From Candidatus Gastranaerophilales bacterium (GTDB lineage: Bacteria > Cyanobacteriota > Vampirovibrionia > Gastranaerophilales > UBA9579): a stretch of DNA of 57,029 bases. The stretch lies in contig JAQVCB010000008.1 in NCBI GenBank assembly GCA_028689995.1, positions 1-57,029 of the forward strand. The letters are read 5' to 3'. Both the position numbers and the translations under genes were made by a program. This document shows, piece after piece, positions 35,001 to 43,549 of the stretch (the first letter of the stretch is position 1; each line of letters opens with the position of its first letter). The notes under the pieces are model-generated. The model saw nothing but the letters and a program-made list of their open reading frames with translations. It ran no database searches and was not told the origin of the DNA.

Positions 35001-35295
35001 TAGCTTTTCCTTTTAATACCTTAATAAGTATTTTAAGTCTTTTATATAGGCTAATTTTAGGATATATAAAAACGTTGAATTTTGCAAAATAAATATACAA
35101 ATTAATTCTACGATATAGATTCTTTCTTCATAAAAAAGGGAGTGACAAAATTGTTTTTATACTAAGCATAAATTTATACGCAAGCCCCTTTAAATTAAAT
35201 TGAATATCAATTCCTAAAATAAATACCAATAAAAACAAGAATTGCAGAAATATTGCCATCAGGAAGTGAAAAATAAATGAATTATTCAATTATAT

Positions 35296-35592
35296 TCATT
35301 CTTTATTTAAATCATAATTAAAATTTAATTCTTGCAGAATTTGATATAAAGGTATATTGAGAGCAGTAGCTATTTTAAGCAGTGTTATGAACTTTGGATC
35401 AACTATTCCATTTTCTATTCTGCTTAAAGTAGCTGAAGTTATATTGTTTTCAAAAGCAAATGAATTAAGAGAGATTTTTTTCTCTTCCCTTAACTTTTTC
35501 AGCTTTTTACCTAATTTTCTTAATATTATTTTATCTTGCTGTTGCATGAATGTAATATTAATGTTATTTTTGTTTTCAAGCATTACATACAT
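35296..35592 (-). CDS. XRE-family transcriptional regulator
   Basis: The helix-turn-helix domain (about residues 28-85) reads KLGKKLKKLREEKKISLNSF, then TSATLSRIENGIVDPKFITLLKIATAL, a normal Cro/C1 type. 98 residues, no effector domain. It lies between the hxs operon and the start of the exported-protein block and could regulate either. The start at 35592 (MYVMLEN) may be one of two ATGs nine bases apart. Confidence 0.87.
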   Translation of the reverse strand: MYVMLENKNNINITFMQQQDKIILRKLGKKLKKLREEKKISLNSFAFENNITSATLSRIENGIVDPKFITLLKIATALNIPLYQILQELNFNYDLNKE

Positions 35593-35660
35593 GTAACACT
35601 ACAAGGTTAAAAATATTGTATCTAATGGATTAGAAGAAAATAATATCTAGGTATAAACAA

Positions 35661-35960
35661 ATGGAAGTTAGAAAATTAGCTAATAAGAAAGTAAAATCAT
35701 TCAGGGTTATTGAATCTAAAAAGCCCAATAAACCAAGATTAAGAGGTTTTCCTTTAGCTTTTATTCTATCGCTTACTATATATCTTGTCTCTGTTTTATT
35801 AGTGTCAGTTATTTTCTACCTTTTAAGTATTTCGTTAGGACACAGCATCAATTTTGTTAGTATATTTAAACTTATTTCGGGCTATGTTGCATTAGTGTAT
35901 GTAATAGTAGGTTTATTAATGATGATTTATATCGTGTTTATTGACCGAAAAAGCAATTAA
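35661..35960 (+). CDS. Small membrane protein with two transmembrane segments
   Basis: A basic N-terminal tail of 30 residues precedes two hydrophobic segments (about 31-53 and 66-92, LSLTIYLVSVLLVSVIFYLL and GYVALVYVIVGLLMMIYIVF). No family recognised. It opens the run of plus-strand genes for membrane and exported proteins. No strong ribosome site is visible before the ATG. Confidence 0.6.
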   Translation: MEVRKLANKKVKSFRVIESKKPNKPRLRGFPLAFILSLTIYLVSVLLVSVIFYLLSISLGHSINFVSIFKLISGYVALVYVIVGLLMMIYIVFIDRKSN

Positions 35961-36054
35961 AAGAAAATAAAGAAATTTAAAAATTGAAGTTTCTTATTTT
36001 TATTATACGATAACTATAAATTCGAGTAACAAAGTAATTACAGTGAGAATATTA

Positions 36055-36270
36055 ATGAAAAAGGTCATCATTATACTTACAATTTTATCGTTTTCGATTG
36101 CTTTAACCGGTTGTAATTTTTTGAAGTCTGAAAAAGCCCAAGTAATTCAAGTTCAACATAAAAAGCAAATAGTAAAAAGGATTCATAAACCTAAAAAGCA
36201 AGTAAGAGCTAAAAAAGCTGATTTAGCTGATGAAATTTTTAAAGAAACTGATGAAGTTCTTCCAAAATAA
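36055..36270 (+). CDS. Small lipoprotein
   Basis: Signal peptide MKKVIIILTILSFSIALTGC with a good lipobox (LTGC); the mature part is 53 residues and highly basic in the middle (KKQIVKRIHKPKKQVRAKK). An in-frame GTG at 36043 exists, but ATG 36055 starts the signal peptide directly. The gene lies 33 bases before the next one, so they are probably cotranscribed. Function unknown. Confidence 0.7.
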   Translation: MKKVIIILTILSFSIALTGCNFLKSEKAQVIQVQHKKQIVKRIHKPKKQVRAKKADLADEIFKETDEVLPK

Positions 36271-36303
36271 TAGTTGAGTGTATTTAATAGCGAGGGTAAG
36301 GAA

Positions 36304-37026
36304 ATGAAAAACAAAATTTTTACAACGATTTTAATAACAACTGTCTTATTAGGTCTTCATAAAATGTCGACATTTGCTTTTGGTGTTCCTAAAATGAATT
36401 TGCCAGTGTCTCTTCCGGCTTCTCCTTTACCAAAGTCTAATGTTGATACATCAGCTTATAAAGGACAAATTGCTACTATTAATACTTCTATGGATCAAGC
36501 TAATGCATATATGAATGCTTCAATCTTTGCTTTATCTGGAATTCTTTTAAATAAGGATACTCTTCAAAAATTAAAAACAGAGAAAGATGAAATTCTTACA
36601 AAAACAAAAGATAAAGAAAAACAAGCTTCAATGAATAAAGTAGCTACTGATTATATGGCTACTTTACAAGAAGGAATAACTCAAAATACTATTAACAGTC
36701 AAGTTTCTCAATTAAATTTAACTCAAAAACAGCTCTTTTCAGATGCTGTTTATAACCTTGGGCTAGCAGGCTTAAATTATGCTGATATAGCTCTTCAAAT
36801 AACGCAATTAACCAAGTCTATTTCTGCTAATCCAACAGTTGCAATGAGTTTAGGTTTAGAAATGAAACAACTTGGTAAATTAGCAACTTCATTACCACAA
36901 CAAGCTAAAACGGCAACTGTGTTGGCAGGTAATCTTGTAAAAATTGGTGTTGCTAATAAGATAGCTGTTAAACTGCCCGCATCAAAGACTGATAAACCTA
37001 AAAAAGTAGACTTTAATATTCAATAA
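36304..37026 (+). CDS. Secreted helical protein, function unknown
   Basis: Signal peptide MKNKIFTTILITTVLLGLHK ending near TFAFG. The mature protein is helical and Ala/Gln/Thr-rich, without cysteine, with segments such as TLQKLKTEKDEILTKTKDKE and a basic end (PKKVDFNIQ). The frame is open from 36274, but AAGGA sits before ATG 36304, so that start is used. No family recognised. A terminator follows it. Confidence 0.75.
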   Translation: MKNKIFTTILITTVLLGLHKMSTFAFGVPKMNLPVSLPASPLPKSNVDTSAYKGQIATINTSMDQANAYMNASIFALSGILLNKDTLQKLKTEKDEILTKTKDKEKQASMNKVATDYMATLQEGITQNTINSQVSQLNLTQKQLFSDAVYNLGLAGLNYADIALQITQLTKSISANPTVAMSLGLEMKQLGKLATSLPQQAKTATVLAGNLVKIGVANKIAVKLPASKTDKPKKVDFNIQ

Positions 37027-37037
37027 TAAAAATATTA

Positions 37038-37070
37038 AAGGCGGGATAAGTTAAGTCCTGCCTTATTTTT
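37038..37070 (+). terminator. Rho-independent terminator
   Basis: AAGGCGGGA (37038-37046) pairs with TCCTGCCTT (37056-37064, one G-T pair), followed by TTATTTTTT. It lies between the secreted helical protein and the next exported protein and should at least attenuate read-through. Confidence 0.78.
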
Positions 37071-37092
37071 TAAGCGTTAAGGGAGTATTGAA

Positions 37093-38727
37093 ATGAAAAA
37101 GTATTTTTTAGTCATATTGATGTTGTTTGTGAGCTTTTCAACGATAAGAGCTAATGCTGTTGAGATAAAAATTGAAGGAACAGGTACTGCTCAAATTACA
37201 GGATATGATGTAAATGCAGTAAGGGAAAATCAAGATATAAATATGAAACAGAATTCTGTTTCTGCAAATTATCAATGGACTCAGAACAAAAGTTTTGATA
37301 AAGCTATTAAACAGGGTGAAACTAGGGAAAAACAAGATGCTCAACTTCAGGGCGTTGTTAGATCATCAATAGTTAATCAAGCTCAGCAAAATGCACTTGA
37401 AAATGCTGTTAAAATTCTAATTGATAGAACCCTTGGTGTTAATGCTTCAAATAATCCTCAAATCATTGATAAGTTTAATGACTTGATATCACAATCAAGC
37501 ACGTATATTTTGAGTCAAAATTATACTGGAGATGTAAAAGATAATTTATATACAGCTAAAGGATATTTTGTTGTTGATGAAACTTTGTTTAGAGAACTTT
37601 TATCAGATTTGGGTCTTGCATTAAACACTCAAAATGTAAGAGCAAGTTCAATATTAACAGTTATTGATGAATTTTTCACCTTACCAAGTGATCTAAATAT
37701 TTCAGAACCTACAAAAGACATCACTACTTATAAATATTCTAATGATGAAAAATATAAAGAAAAAGAAGCTCTTAAGTACGGAAGCTCTGAAAAATCTGCT
37801 GGTGCAGTAAATACATTTTACGGTTCAGCAAAAGCTGGTTATAGTAATAAAGAAGCTCTAAAATATGGATATTTTCAAGATTATTCAAATAAAGAAAATG
37901 AGTTTTTTCAACATATAGTTGAATATCAACCTAAAGCACCTAGAATTCAAAATGTGAATTATACTTTACCAGCTTTACAATCATCATTTCAAACATATGA
38001 TATTAGAGCTATTGATAATGATATGTTTAAAAGCAAATATTTTAAAAATAATCCTGTAACCGTTGATAAATTAACAAATTCAGCAGAACTTGCAAATTAT
38101 ATCAAATTCGCAAGAAAGGATGCGAAAGCCGACTTTTTTGCGATAGGTACTTCTGTAATAACAGACAGCGGTATAAATCCAAATATAGGTCAACATGTCT
38201 GTGATGGCATGGTTGCTGTAAAAGTATATTCAACCCAAGATGGGGAAGTTATAGCATCAGGAAGTATTTCAGAAACAGCAGCAGGACAATCCGTTGATCA
38301 AGCAAGAGCTTTAGTTGCTGAAAAAGTTGGTAAAGATTTAGGAGAGGTTTTATCTAAAAAAATTCAGGATTATTGGAAAAAACGTATGATGTACGGTTCA
38401 GAATACGTGGTTCTAGTTAATGGTTCGTTTACTCCTATGGAAAGAATCGCTTTAAATAAAACCTTGAAAACAGTTAATGGAATTCAAAATGTTACACTCA
38501 GAAGTACCGGTCAAGATCAATGCGAATTTGTTATTAATTATAAAGGTTTGGATTCTTTTGGAGATGCAGTATTTATGACATTAGCCGAATCTCCTATTGC
38601 AGATAGGTTTATGAATTATGATTATGAGATGAATGGTAATCAAATTGTATTTTCTCCAATAAAACAACAAAAAAATGAAGCAGGGTTTGTTCCTGTGAAA
38701 AATGTTAAACCTAGAGTCAAAAAATAG
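37093..38727 (+). CDS. Secreted multidomain protein with FlgT-like features
   Basis: Signal peptide MKKYFLVILMLFVSFSTIRA, then N-terminal sequence (NQAQQNALENAVKILIDRTL, a Gly-rich break, then FNDLISQSSTYILSQNYTGD) like the first domain of FlgT or LPP20-type proteins. A linker with a twofold repeat (EALKYGSSEKS and EALKYGYFQDY) follows, then a domain with ADFFAIGTSVI and VAVKVYSTQDGEVIASGSIS and a helical end, like CsgG/FlgT-M-type beta domains. No flagellar genes are present in the window. The stop is two bases before the next gene. Family assignment is inference. Confidence 0.55.
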   Translation: MKKYFLVILMLFVSFSTIRANAVEIKIEGTGTAQITGYDVNAVRENQDINMKQNSVSANYQWTQNKSFDKAIKQGETREKQDAQLQGVVRSSIVNQAQQNALENAVKILIDRTLGVNASNNPQIIDKFNDLISQSSTYILSQNYTGDVKDNLYTAKGYFVVDETLFRELLSDLGLALNTQNVRASSILTVIDEFFTLPSDLNISEPTKDITTYKYSNDEKYKEKEALKYGSSEKSAGAVNTFYGSAKAGYSNKEALKYGYFQDYSNKENEFFQHIVEYQPKAPRIQNVNYTLPALQSSFQTYDIRAIDNDMFKSKYFKNNPVTVDKLTNSAELANYIKFARKDAKADFFAIGTSVITDSGINPNIGQHVCDGMVAVKVYSTQDGEVIASGSISETAAGQSVDQARALVAEKVGKDLGEVLSKKIQDYWKKRMMYGSEYVVLVNGSFTPMERIALNKTLKTVNGIQNVTLRSTGQDQCEFVINYKGLDSFGDAVFMTLAESPIADRFMNYDYEMNGNQIVFSPIKQQKNEAGFVPVKNVKPRVKK

Positions 38728-38729
38728 AA

Positions 38730-40721
38730 ATGAATAAATCTATTTATATACTGGCTTTAGTCTTTTTGGCTGCAATATTTAGCAATAATCAAGTTAAGGC
38801 ACAGGATAGTCAGGTAAGTGTTTTTCCTGTGCCTGCTGTTTTCCTATCAAAAAATGTTGAAGAAAATCAGAAATTCACTAATGCACTAGCCGGAAATAAT
38901 TTAACAACTAGAAAATTTGCTATTGATTATTTTATAAATTCATTCAAACAAAAATATCCTTATACCGCTTTGGATTTAAATGATAGAAACAAATATAATA
39001 CTTTTGCTGCCTATATAAATATTCCAAGAGTTTCAGAATATACTTTAAATAAAGGTGATAAGTTAACTGATATTTATTTACCTTTAACAATGAGTATTAA
39101 CTTTGTTAATATGGCAACATCGGAAATTCTTTATTCATACCCTTATACATTTTATACAAAGTATGAAACAATACCTGAAAAGATCATTGATACTACTTCG
39201 ACAGATAAGATGATAGTATCCCTGCACAAAGAAAATTATCAAAACCTTGTTGACTATCTAATAAATAAAGCTATAAGTAATTTTAAACCTTTTAAAATTG
39301 ATGCTTCAATTGTTGGCATGTATAAAGATGTTTATGTACTAAATAAAGGTTCAATGAATGGCATTGCAAAAGGAGATTGCTTAACAGATCAGTATAATAA
39401 TCAGATTTCAGTGTTATTTTCATCCTTGAATTATTCAATTGCCCAAAATATTATAGGTAAACCAATTAATGATTCTATATTTACAAAATACAGTAATATT
39501 AGTATAAATGAGATTAAAAAACCAAAAGTTGCTTTTATTAATGATTTAAATGACGAAAAAATATATCACTTTTTTTCAACAGCAATTGGAGCTAATGCGG
39601 AGTTTTCACTAATTACACTTGATAAGTTATTCTATAAAATACAAAGTGACATAGTTTCAGCTTCCAATTTAAAAACACAGAATATTAAAAATAGAGAGAT
39701 TCCAGACTATTTTCTAAAGATTAATTTAATAGGTTCTTTTTATACACAATATCCATCAAATAAGGATTATTTGAATATAGACAAATACAACACGATTGCT
39801 TGCGGTAATTTATTGGATAAATCAGGGAAAACTGTTTATTCAAAATGTGTAGATGATGAAATTGTTGATAAAGTCGTCTCTAATATTCGTTTTAATAATG
39901 AAGCAACAGAAGAAATTTTAATTAAAAATACTCTAATAAAATTGGCAGAAGATTTTTCCAATAACATCAAATTTAATAATACTGAATTTGATATTAAAAA
40001 GGTTGAAGGGAAAAACATATATATTAATGACCCATACAAACTACTAGCTTTAGGAGATAATTTAACTATTTTTAAGAATGTGAAAATTGATAAACTTCAA
40101 GAGGATGTTCTTATTCCAATTTGGGAATATGCAGTCAGTAATAAAGACAATAATCTAACAGAATTAAAACCTTTATATGCAATGTCAGATAATTTTCCTT
40201 TACCTGAAAAAGGTGATAAAGGGTTTATTTTAGGAATTACTAATCCAGGTAATAATGAAAAGATACTAAATTTCATATCAGAAAATCTTGCATTATCCGG
40301 TAATGAAGTAATTCTTAATGATTTTGATAAAATAGCTTTTAGTGCAATTTCCAGTAGCATAAAAGCTCCTATAACTAATATAAATGAATTTCAAGAAGAT
40401 TTAACTAAACTTAATTCTGGCATTTATGGTTTTAAAAGAAATATAGATATTCCTAATATAGACTCTAAATATAAAATTCGACCAGTTTATAAAGTTGAAT
40501 TGTTATCACAGAAACCCAATGATAATATAGTTGAGCAAAAATATAGAATAACAGTCGGTATTGCACTTCTTGAAAACAATGAACTCTTAACTAAAAAAGG
40601 ACTTCAACAAGAAGTTACTATTTTCGTTTCAGAAGAAAACAATAATCAAATTATTAATTTTGAATTATTAAAAGCGATATATCCACTTTTGCAGAAACTA
40701 GCTATAGATTTGCAAAAGTAA
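38730..40721 (+). CDS. Large secreted protein, possible FlgT-like partner
   Basis: Signal peptide MNKSIYILALVFLAAIFSNN ending at VKAQ. The mature 640 residues are beta-rich; one stretch, VYVLNKGSMNGIAKGDCLT, resembles the NxGxxxGvxxGD beta-domain of FlgT and other envelope proteins. It starts two bases after the previous gene, so they are translationally coupled and probably act together in the periplasm. A strong family hit is not visible. Confidence 0.6.
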   Translation: MNKSIYILALVFLAAIFSNNQVKAQDSQVSVFPVPAVFLSKNVEENQKFTNALAGNNLTTRKFAIDYFINSFKQKYPYTALDLNDRNKYNTFAAYINIPRVSEYTLNKGDKLTDIYLPLTMSINFVNMATSEILYSYPYTFYTKYETIPEKIIDTTSTDKMIVSLHKENYQNLVDYLINKAISNFKPFKIDASIVGMYKDVYVLNKGSMNGIAKGDCLTDQYNNQISVLFSSLNYSIAQNIIGKPINDSIFTKYSNISINEIKKPKVAFINDLNDEKIYHFFSTAIGANAEFSLITLDKLFYKIQSDIVSASNLKTQNIKNREIPDYFLKINLIGSFYTQYPSNKDYLNIDKYNTIACGNLLDKSGKTVYSKCVDDEIVDKVVSNIRFNNEATEEILIKNTLIKLAEDFSNNIKFNNTEFDIKKVEGKNIYINDPYKLLALGDNLTIFKNVKIDKLQEDVLIPIWEYAVSNKDNNLTELKPLYAMSDNFPLPEKGDKGFILGITNPGNNEKILNFISENLALSGNEVILNDFDKIAFSAISSSIKAPITNINEFQEDLTKLNSGIYGFKRNIDIPNIDSKYKIRPVYKVELLSQKPNDNIVEQKYRITVGIALLENNELLTKKGLQQEVTIFVSEENNNQIINFELLKAIYPLLQKLAIDLQK

Positions 40722-40793
40722 ATCAGAATCCGTTTAAATAATGATATATTATTCAAATCTATAAAAAATAAATGTGATTTTTAAAATAATAGT

Positions 40794-41030
40794 TTATAAG
40801 CCGTTTTCATCAATACCTTTGGAAAATTCCTCTAAAGAAACCCCCAATGTTCTACATATCTTTGCAAGGGTTGATATTTTAACGTCAGACCTGCCTGTTT
40901 CAAGCATGAATAATGTGCTTTTACTTATTCCAGATTGCCATGCCAAAGCTTCCATTGTCATAATTGGATCTTTTGATTCTCTTAAGCTTCTAATTCGGTT
41001 ACCTATTTGATTGTTTAGTTCCATAAACAA
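40794..41030 (-). CDS. XRE-family transcriptional regulator
   Basis: A compact 78-residue Cro/C1-type helix-turn-helix protein: IGNRIRSLRESKDPIMTMEALAWQSGISKSTLFMLETGRSDVKISTLAKICRTLGV. The only minus-strand gene inside the exported-protein block. It is distinct in sequence from the regulator at 35296, so they are not duplicates. Confidence 0.85.
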   Translation of the reverse strand: MFMELNNQIGNRIRSLRESKDPIMTMEALAWQSGISKSTLFMLETGRSDVKISTLAKICRTLGVSLEEFSKGIDENGL

Positions 41031-41185
41031 ATATCCAATAATAAGTTCATACTCGGATATTTTATAGAATTCAGGGAGTTAGCAAATTCGGTTGACTAGT
41101 ATCGGTGTATCGATATAAACTACATATAAATAAATCAAATATTAATATATTCATAACTTTAGTTTTACAGGTGAGAAGGAAAAGT

Positions 41186-41794
41186 ATGTTTAATAATGGA
41201 AAAACGCTTATAATTATTAGTTTTTTAATGATTACTATTCCTATTTTTATTAGCGCTTGTTCTATTACGATTTCTCCACCAGACTGTAGCGATAAAAGAA
41301 CAAAAGATCTAGTTATACAAATTTTTAAAGAAAATAATAGTGTTTATCTTTTATCCGATAAAAAAAGTATATTAAGTATCTATATGGAAAATACAAGACC
41401 TACAGAATATGATGAGAAAATTAAAAAGTATTCATGTAATGGAGATATTGTTTTAGACTCCATTAAAGGGGGCTTTCTTAGTAAAGAAGATGGGTATTCT
41501 ACAGGATATGATAAATTAAGATGCAAATTAAGCTATACTTCTCAATTTTCAGATAAAAGCAATCATTATGTTGAAGCAATTATACCAGAATATTGGTTTT
41601 CTCCAGAATGTGAAGTTCATCATATCTCTAAAAGTTATCCTATCCAATATAATGAACAACAAAATAATCAAAAGAATCTAGTTCCTGAAAAAAATAAGAC
41701 TACTTACAATAAAATGATTGATAAAACTGAATTTGTTGATTCAGAAAAAGATAAAAAAGAAATTAAGAAAACTGAGGAATTAATATTTAACTAG
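41186..41794 (+). CDS. Lipoprotein, function unknown
   Basis: The frame opens at 41105, but ATG 41186 has AGAAGGA upstream and begins the signal peptide MFNNGKTLIIISFLMITIPI ending FISAC, a lipobox. The mature part (180 residues) contains several cysteines and a polar, charged C-terminal tail (EKDKKEIKKTEE). It lies 11 bases before the next gene. Confidence 0.68.
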   Translation: MFNNGKTLIIISFLMITIPIFISACSITISPPDCSDKRTKDLVIQIFKENNSVYLLSDKKSILSIYMENTRPTEYDEKIKKYSCNGDIVLDSIKGGFLSKEDGYSTGYDKLRCKLSYTSQFSDKSNHYVEAIIPEYWFSPECEVHHISKSYPIQYNEQQNNQKNLVPEKNKTTYNKMIDKTEFVDSEKDKKEIKKTEELIFN

Positions 41795-41805
41795 GAATTA
41801 TTTAT

Positions 41806-43050
41806 ATGAGAAAAAAAACATTATTAGCATTCTTTTTATTTATTTTAATAATTTTACCTGCATTCGCTACAAATTTGGTTGAAATTCCAAATAAAAAAGG
41901 GGTTAAATTATTTTTTGATAGATCAAGTGTAACATTTGAAGATCCTTACATTGCATATCGGATAAATGTTGAAGCAAATGATGGGAGTAAAAGTAAAATA
42001 CAAATGATCTCTGATTGCCAAAACAATAAAACAGGCATACTCTATATGATAAAAACATGTTCTAATGGCAAGATAATAAAAGATATAAAAAACCAGAATA
42101 CATTTAATCTGTCAACTAATATTCCTGAATCTATAGCTAGCAATGTACACGATTATGCTTGTAAAATTGATCCTAACAAAGAATTACTTTCTTTAGATAG
42201 AGATACACCTTCAAACAATCTTGAAACTTTAATTACTTCAATACAAAAGACTGATAGTGATGATAATTATTTAAAAAAAAGAGAATATCAAATAACAAGT
42301 AAATTATCAATAAACAATGCTTCAAAAGAAGATATTATCTCACTTCTAAAAAAATATTGTGATGGTAGTGGATCTGTAGGAAGTAGGACATGCTATTATG
42401 CCAGAGATTATGATGCATATTTAGAGGATATTCGAGGACATGGAACTAAATTGCCTAATGTAATTAGATTTTATAATAAATTAAGTGAAATAGATGGTAT
42501 TCCTTATTTATTTGATATTAATGAGGTGAATAATACAACTATCATTAGAAGTTTTACAAGTTTGTTTTTGATTAAGAACGATTTTATTAGGTTAGTAAAT
42601 TATCTTAGTAGTTACTATCCAGATATTAAAACTGACTTCTATGACGAGTATCTAAATGATTACTATGATAGGAAAATTGAAAAAGGAAATCCTCAATGTC
42701 CTAAAAAAAGTGAAATAATAATTAATAATGCACATAAATTTGATGTTTATTACTTATTTGAAAGCATGAGACAATGCGATATTAATGTTAATTGTCCGGT
42801 TGATTTATCCTATACAGGTTTAATAAGTAACATAGAACATCCGTTTGATTCATACCTATATAAGGTTAGATTTCCTAATGCTGTTACAAACTTTAATTTT
42901 ACAATTCATCAAAGAGATAATGCCACTGTAATCACCTCATATAAGAGTATTTATCTTATACAAGACAAAATTAATATGATTATAGAATATTTAAAACATT
43001 TTTATCCTGAAGTATATGTGAATAATAATCAGGTAAATTCCAAAACATAG
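41806..43050 (+). CDS. Secreted protein, function unknown
   Basis: Signal peptide MRKKTLLAFFLFILIILPAF with cleavage near ATN. The first mature segment (VEIPNKKGVKLFFDRSSVTF) looks like a surface-adhesion or SPOR-less periplasmic beta-domain seen in small exported proteins. Two further parts look related to each other: NVIRFYNKLSEID...NTTIIRSFTSLFLIKNDFIRLV and NAVTNFNFTIHQRD...ATVITSYKSIYLIQDKINMII, a weak internal duplication. Eight cysteines could form disulfides. No family recognised. Confidence 0.65.
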   Translation: MRKKTLLAFFLFILIILPAFATNLVEIPNKKGVKLFFDRSSVTFEDPYIAYRINVEANDGSKSKIQMISDCQNNKTGILYMIKTCSNGKIIKDIKNQNTFNLSTNIPESIASNVHDYACKIDPNKELLSLDRDTPSNNLETLITSIQKTDSDDNYLKKREYQITSKLSINNASKEDIISLLKKYCDGSGSVGSRTCYYARDYDAYLEDIRGHGTKLPNVIRFYNKLSEIDGIPYLFDINEVNNTTIIRSFTSLFLIKNDFIRLVNYLSSYYPDIKTDFYDEYLNDYYDRKIEKGNPQCPKKSEIIINNAHKFDVYYLFESMRQCDINVNCPVDLSYTGLISNIEHPFDSYLYKVRFPNAVTNFNFTIHQRDNATVITSYKSIYLIQDKINMIIEYLKHFYPEVYVNNNQVNSKT

Positions 43051-43083
43051 ATGAAATTAGCTTTTAAATGAAGAAGATTAAGT

Positions 43084-43299
43084 ATGAAACATCTTTTATT
43101 TGCTTTTATTCTTTTAAATACACTTATACCAGTAGCTATAGCTGGTAGCGCTAATTGGAATTTTGACTATGATTTTCCCTCATTAACCAATTTATTATCT
43201 AATCCTAGCCCTAATACCGTTTTGAACGGTATCAACAGCAATTCAATAAGGTATTACAATAACTATATACAAGTTACACCGCAAAATTTCCAAGTATAG
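43084..43299 (+). CDS. Small secreted protein, interrupted or ended by TAG
   Basis: Signal peptide MKHLLFAFILLNTLIPVAIA, mature part of about 51 residues rich in Asn, Ser and Tyr. The frame ends in TAG at 43297-43299. Without that stop it continues 27 more sense codons to TAA at 43381 (PQSVPLGGNGSQIYLDSSSK, then VHLYINK), which looks like real protein sequence. So the original gene is probably 43084-43383 with a nonsense mutation, or the TAG is read through. Last of the exported-protein run. Confidence 0.55.
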   Translation: MKHLLFAFILLNTLIPVAIAGSANWNFDYDFPSLTNLLSNPSPNTVLNGINSNSIRYYNNYIQVTPQNFQV

Positions 43300-43549
43300 C
43301 CCCAGTCAGTACCTCTTGGAGGAAATGGCTCACAAATATACCTGGATTCTTCGAGTAAAGTACACCTGTATATTAATAAATAAGTTAATTTTAACTAATT
43401 AAAACTATTTGAAAATTAGCTTACTCCGGGTAAAATTTCTTGAAATTTCCATGTCTGCAATTGAGACTTTGTTGACATACATCATAACTTTGTCTTTTTA
43501 TTCTCCAATTATATTAAGATATTGTTGTGTACTATATGGATTCAGTTAT

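Noticed and set aside
43409-43549. N-terminal 47 residues of the SEC-C protein frame
   Set aside because: Unlike the rest in composition, TTG start and no ribosome site; the ATG at 43550 is preferred.
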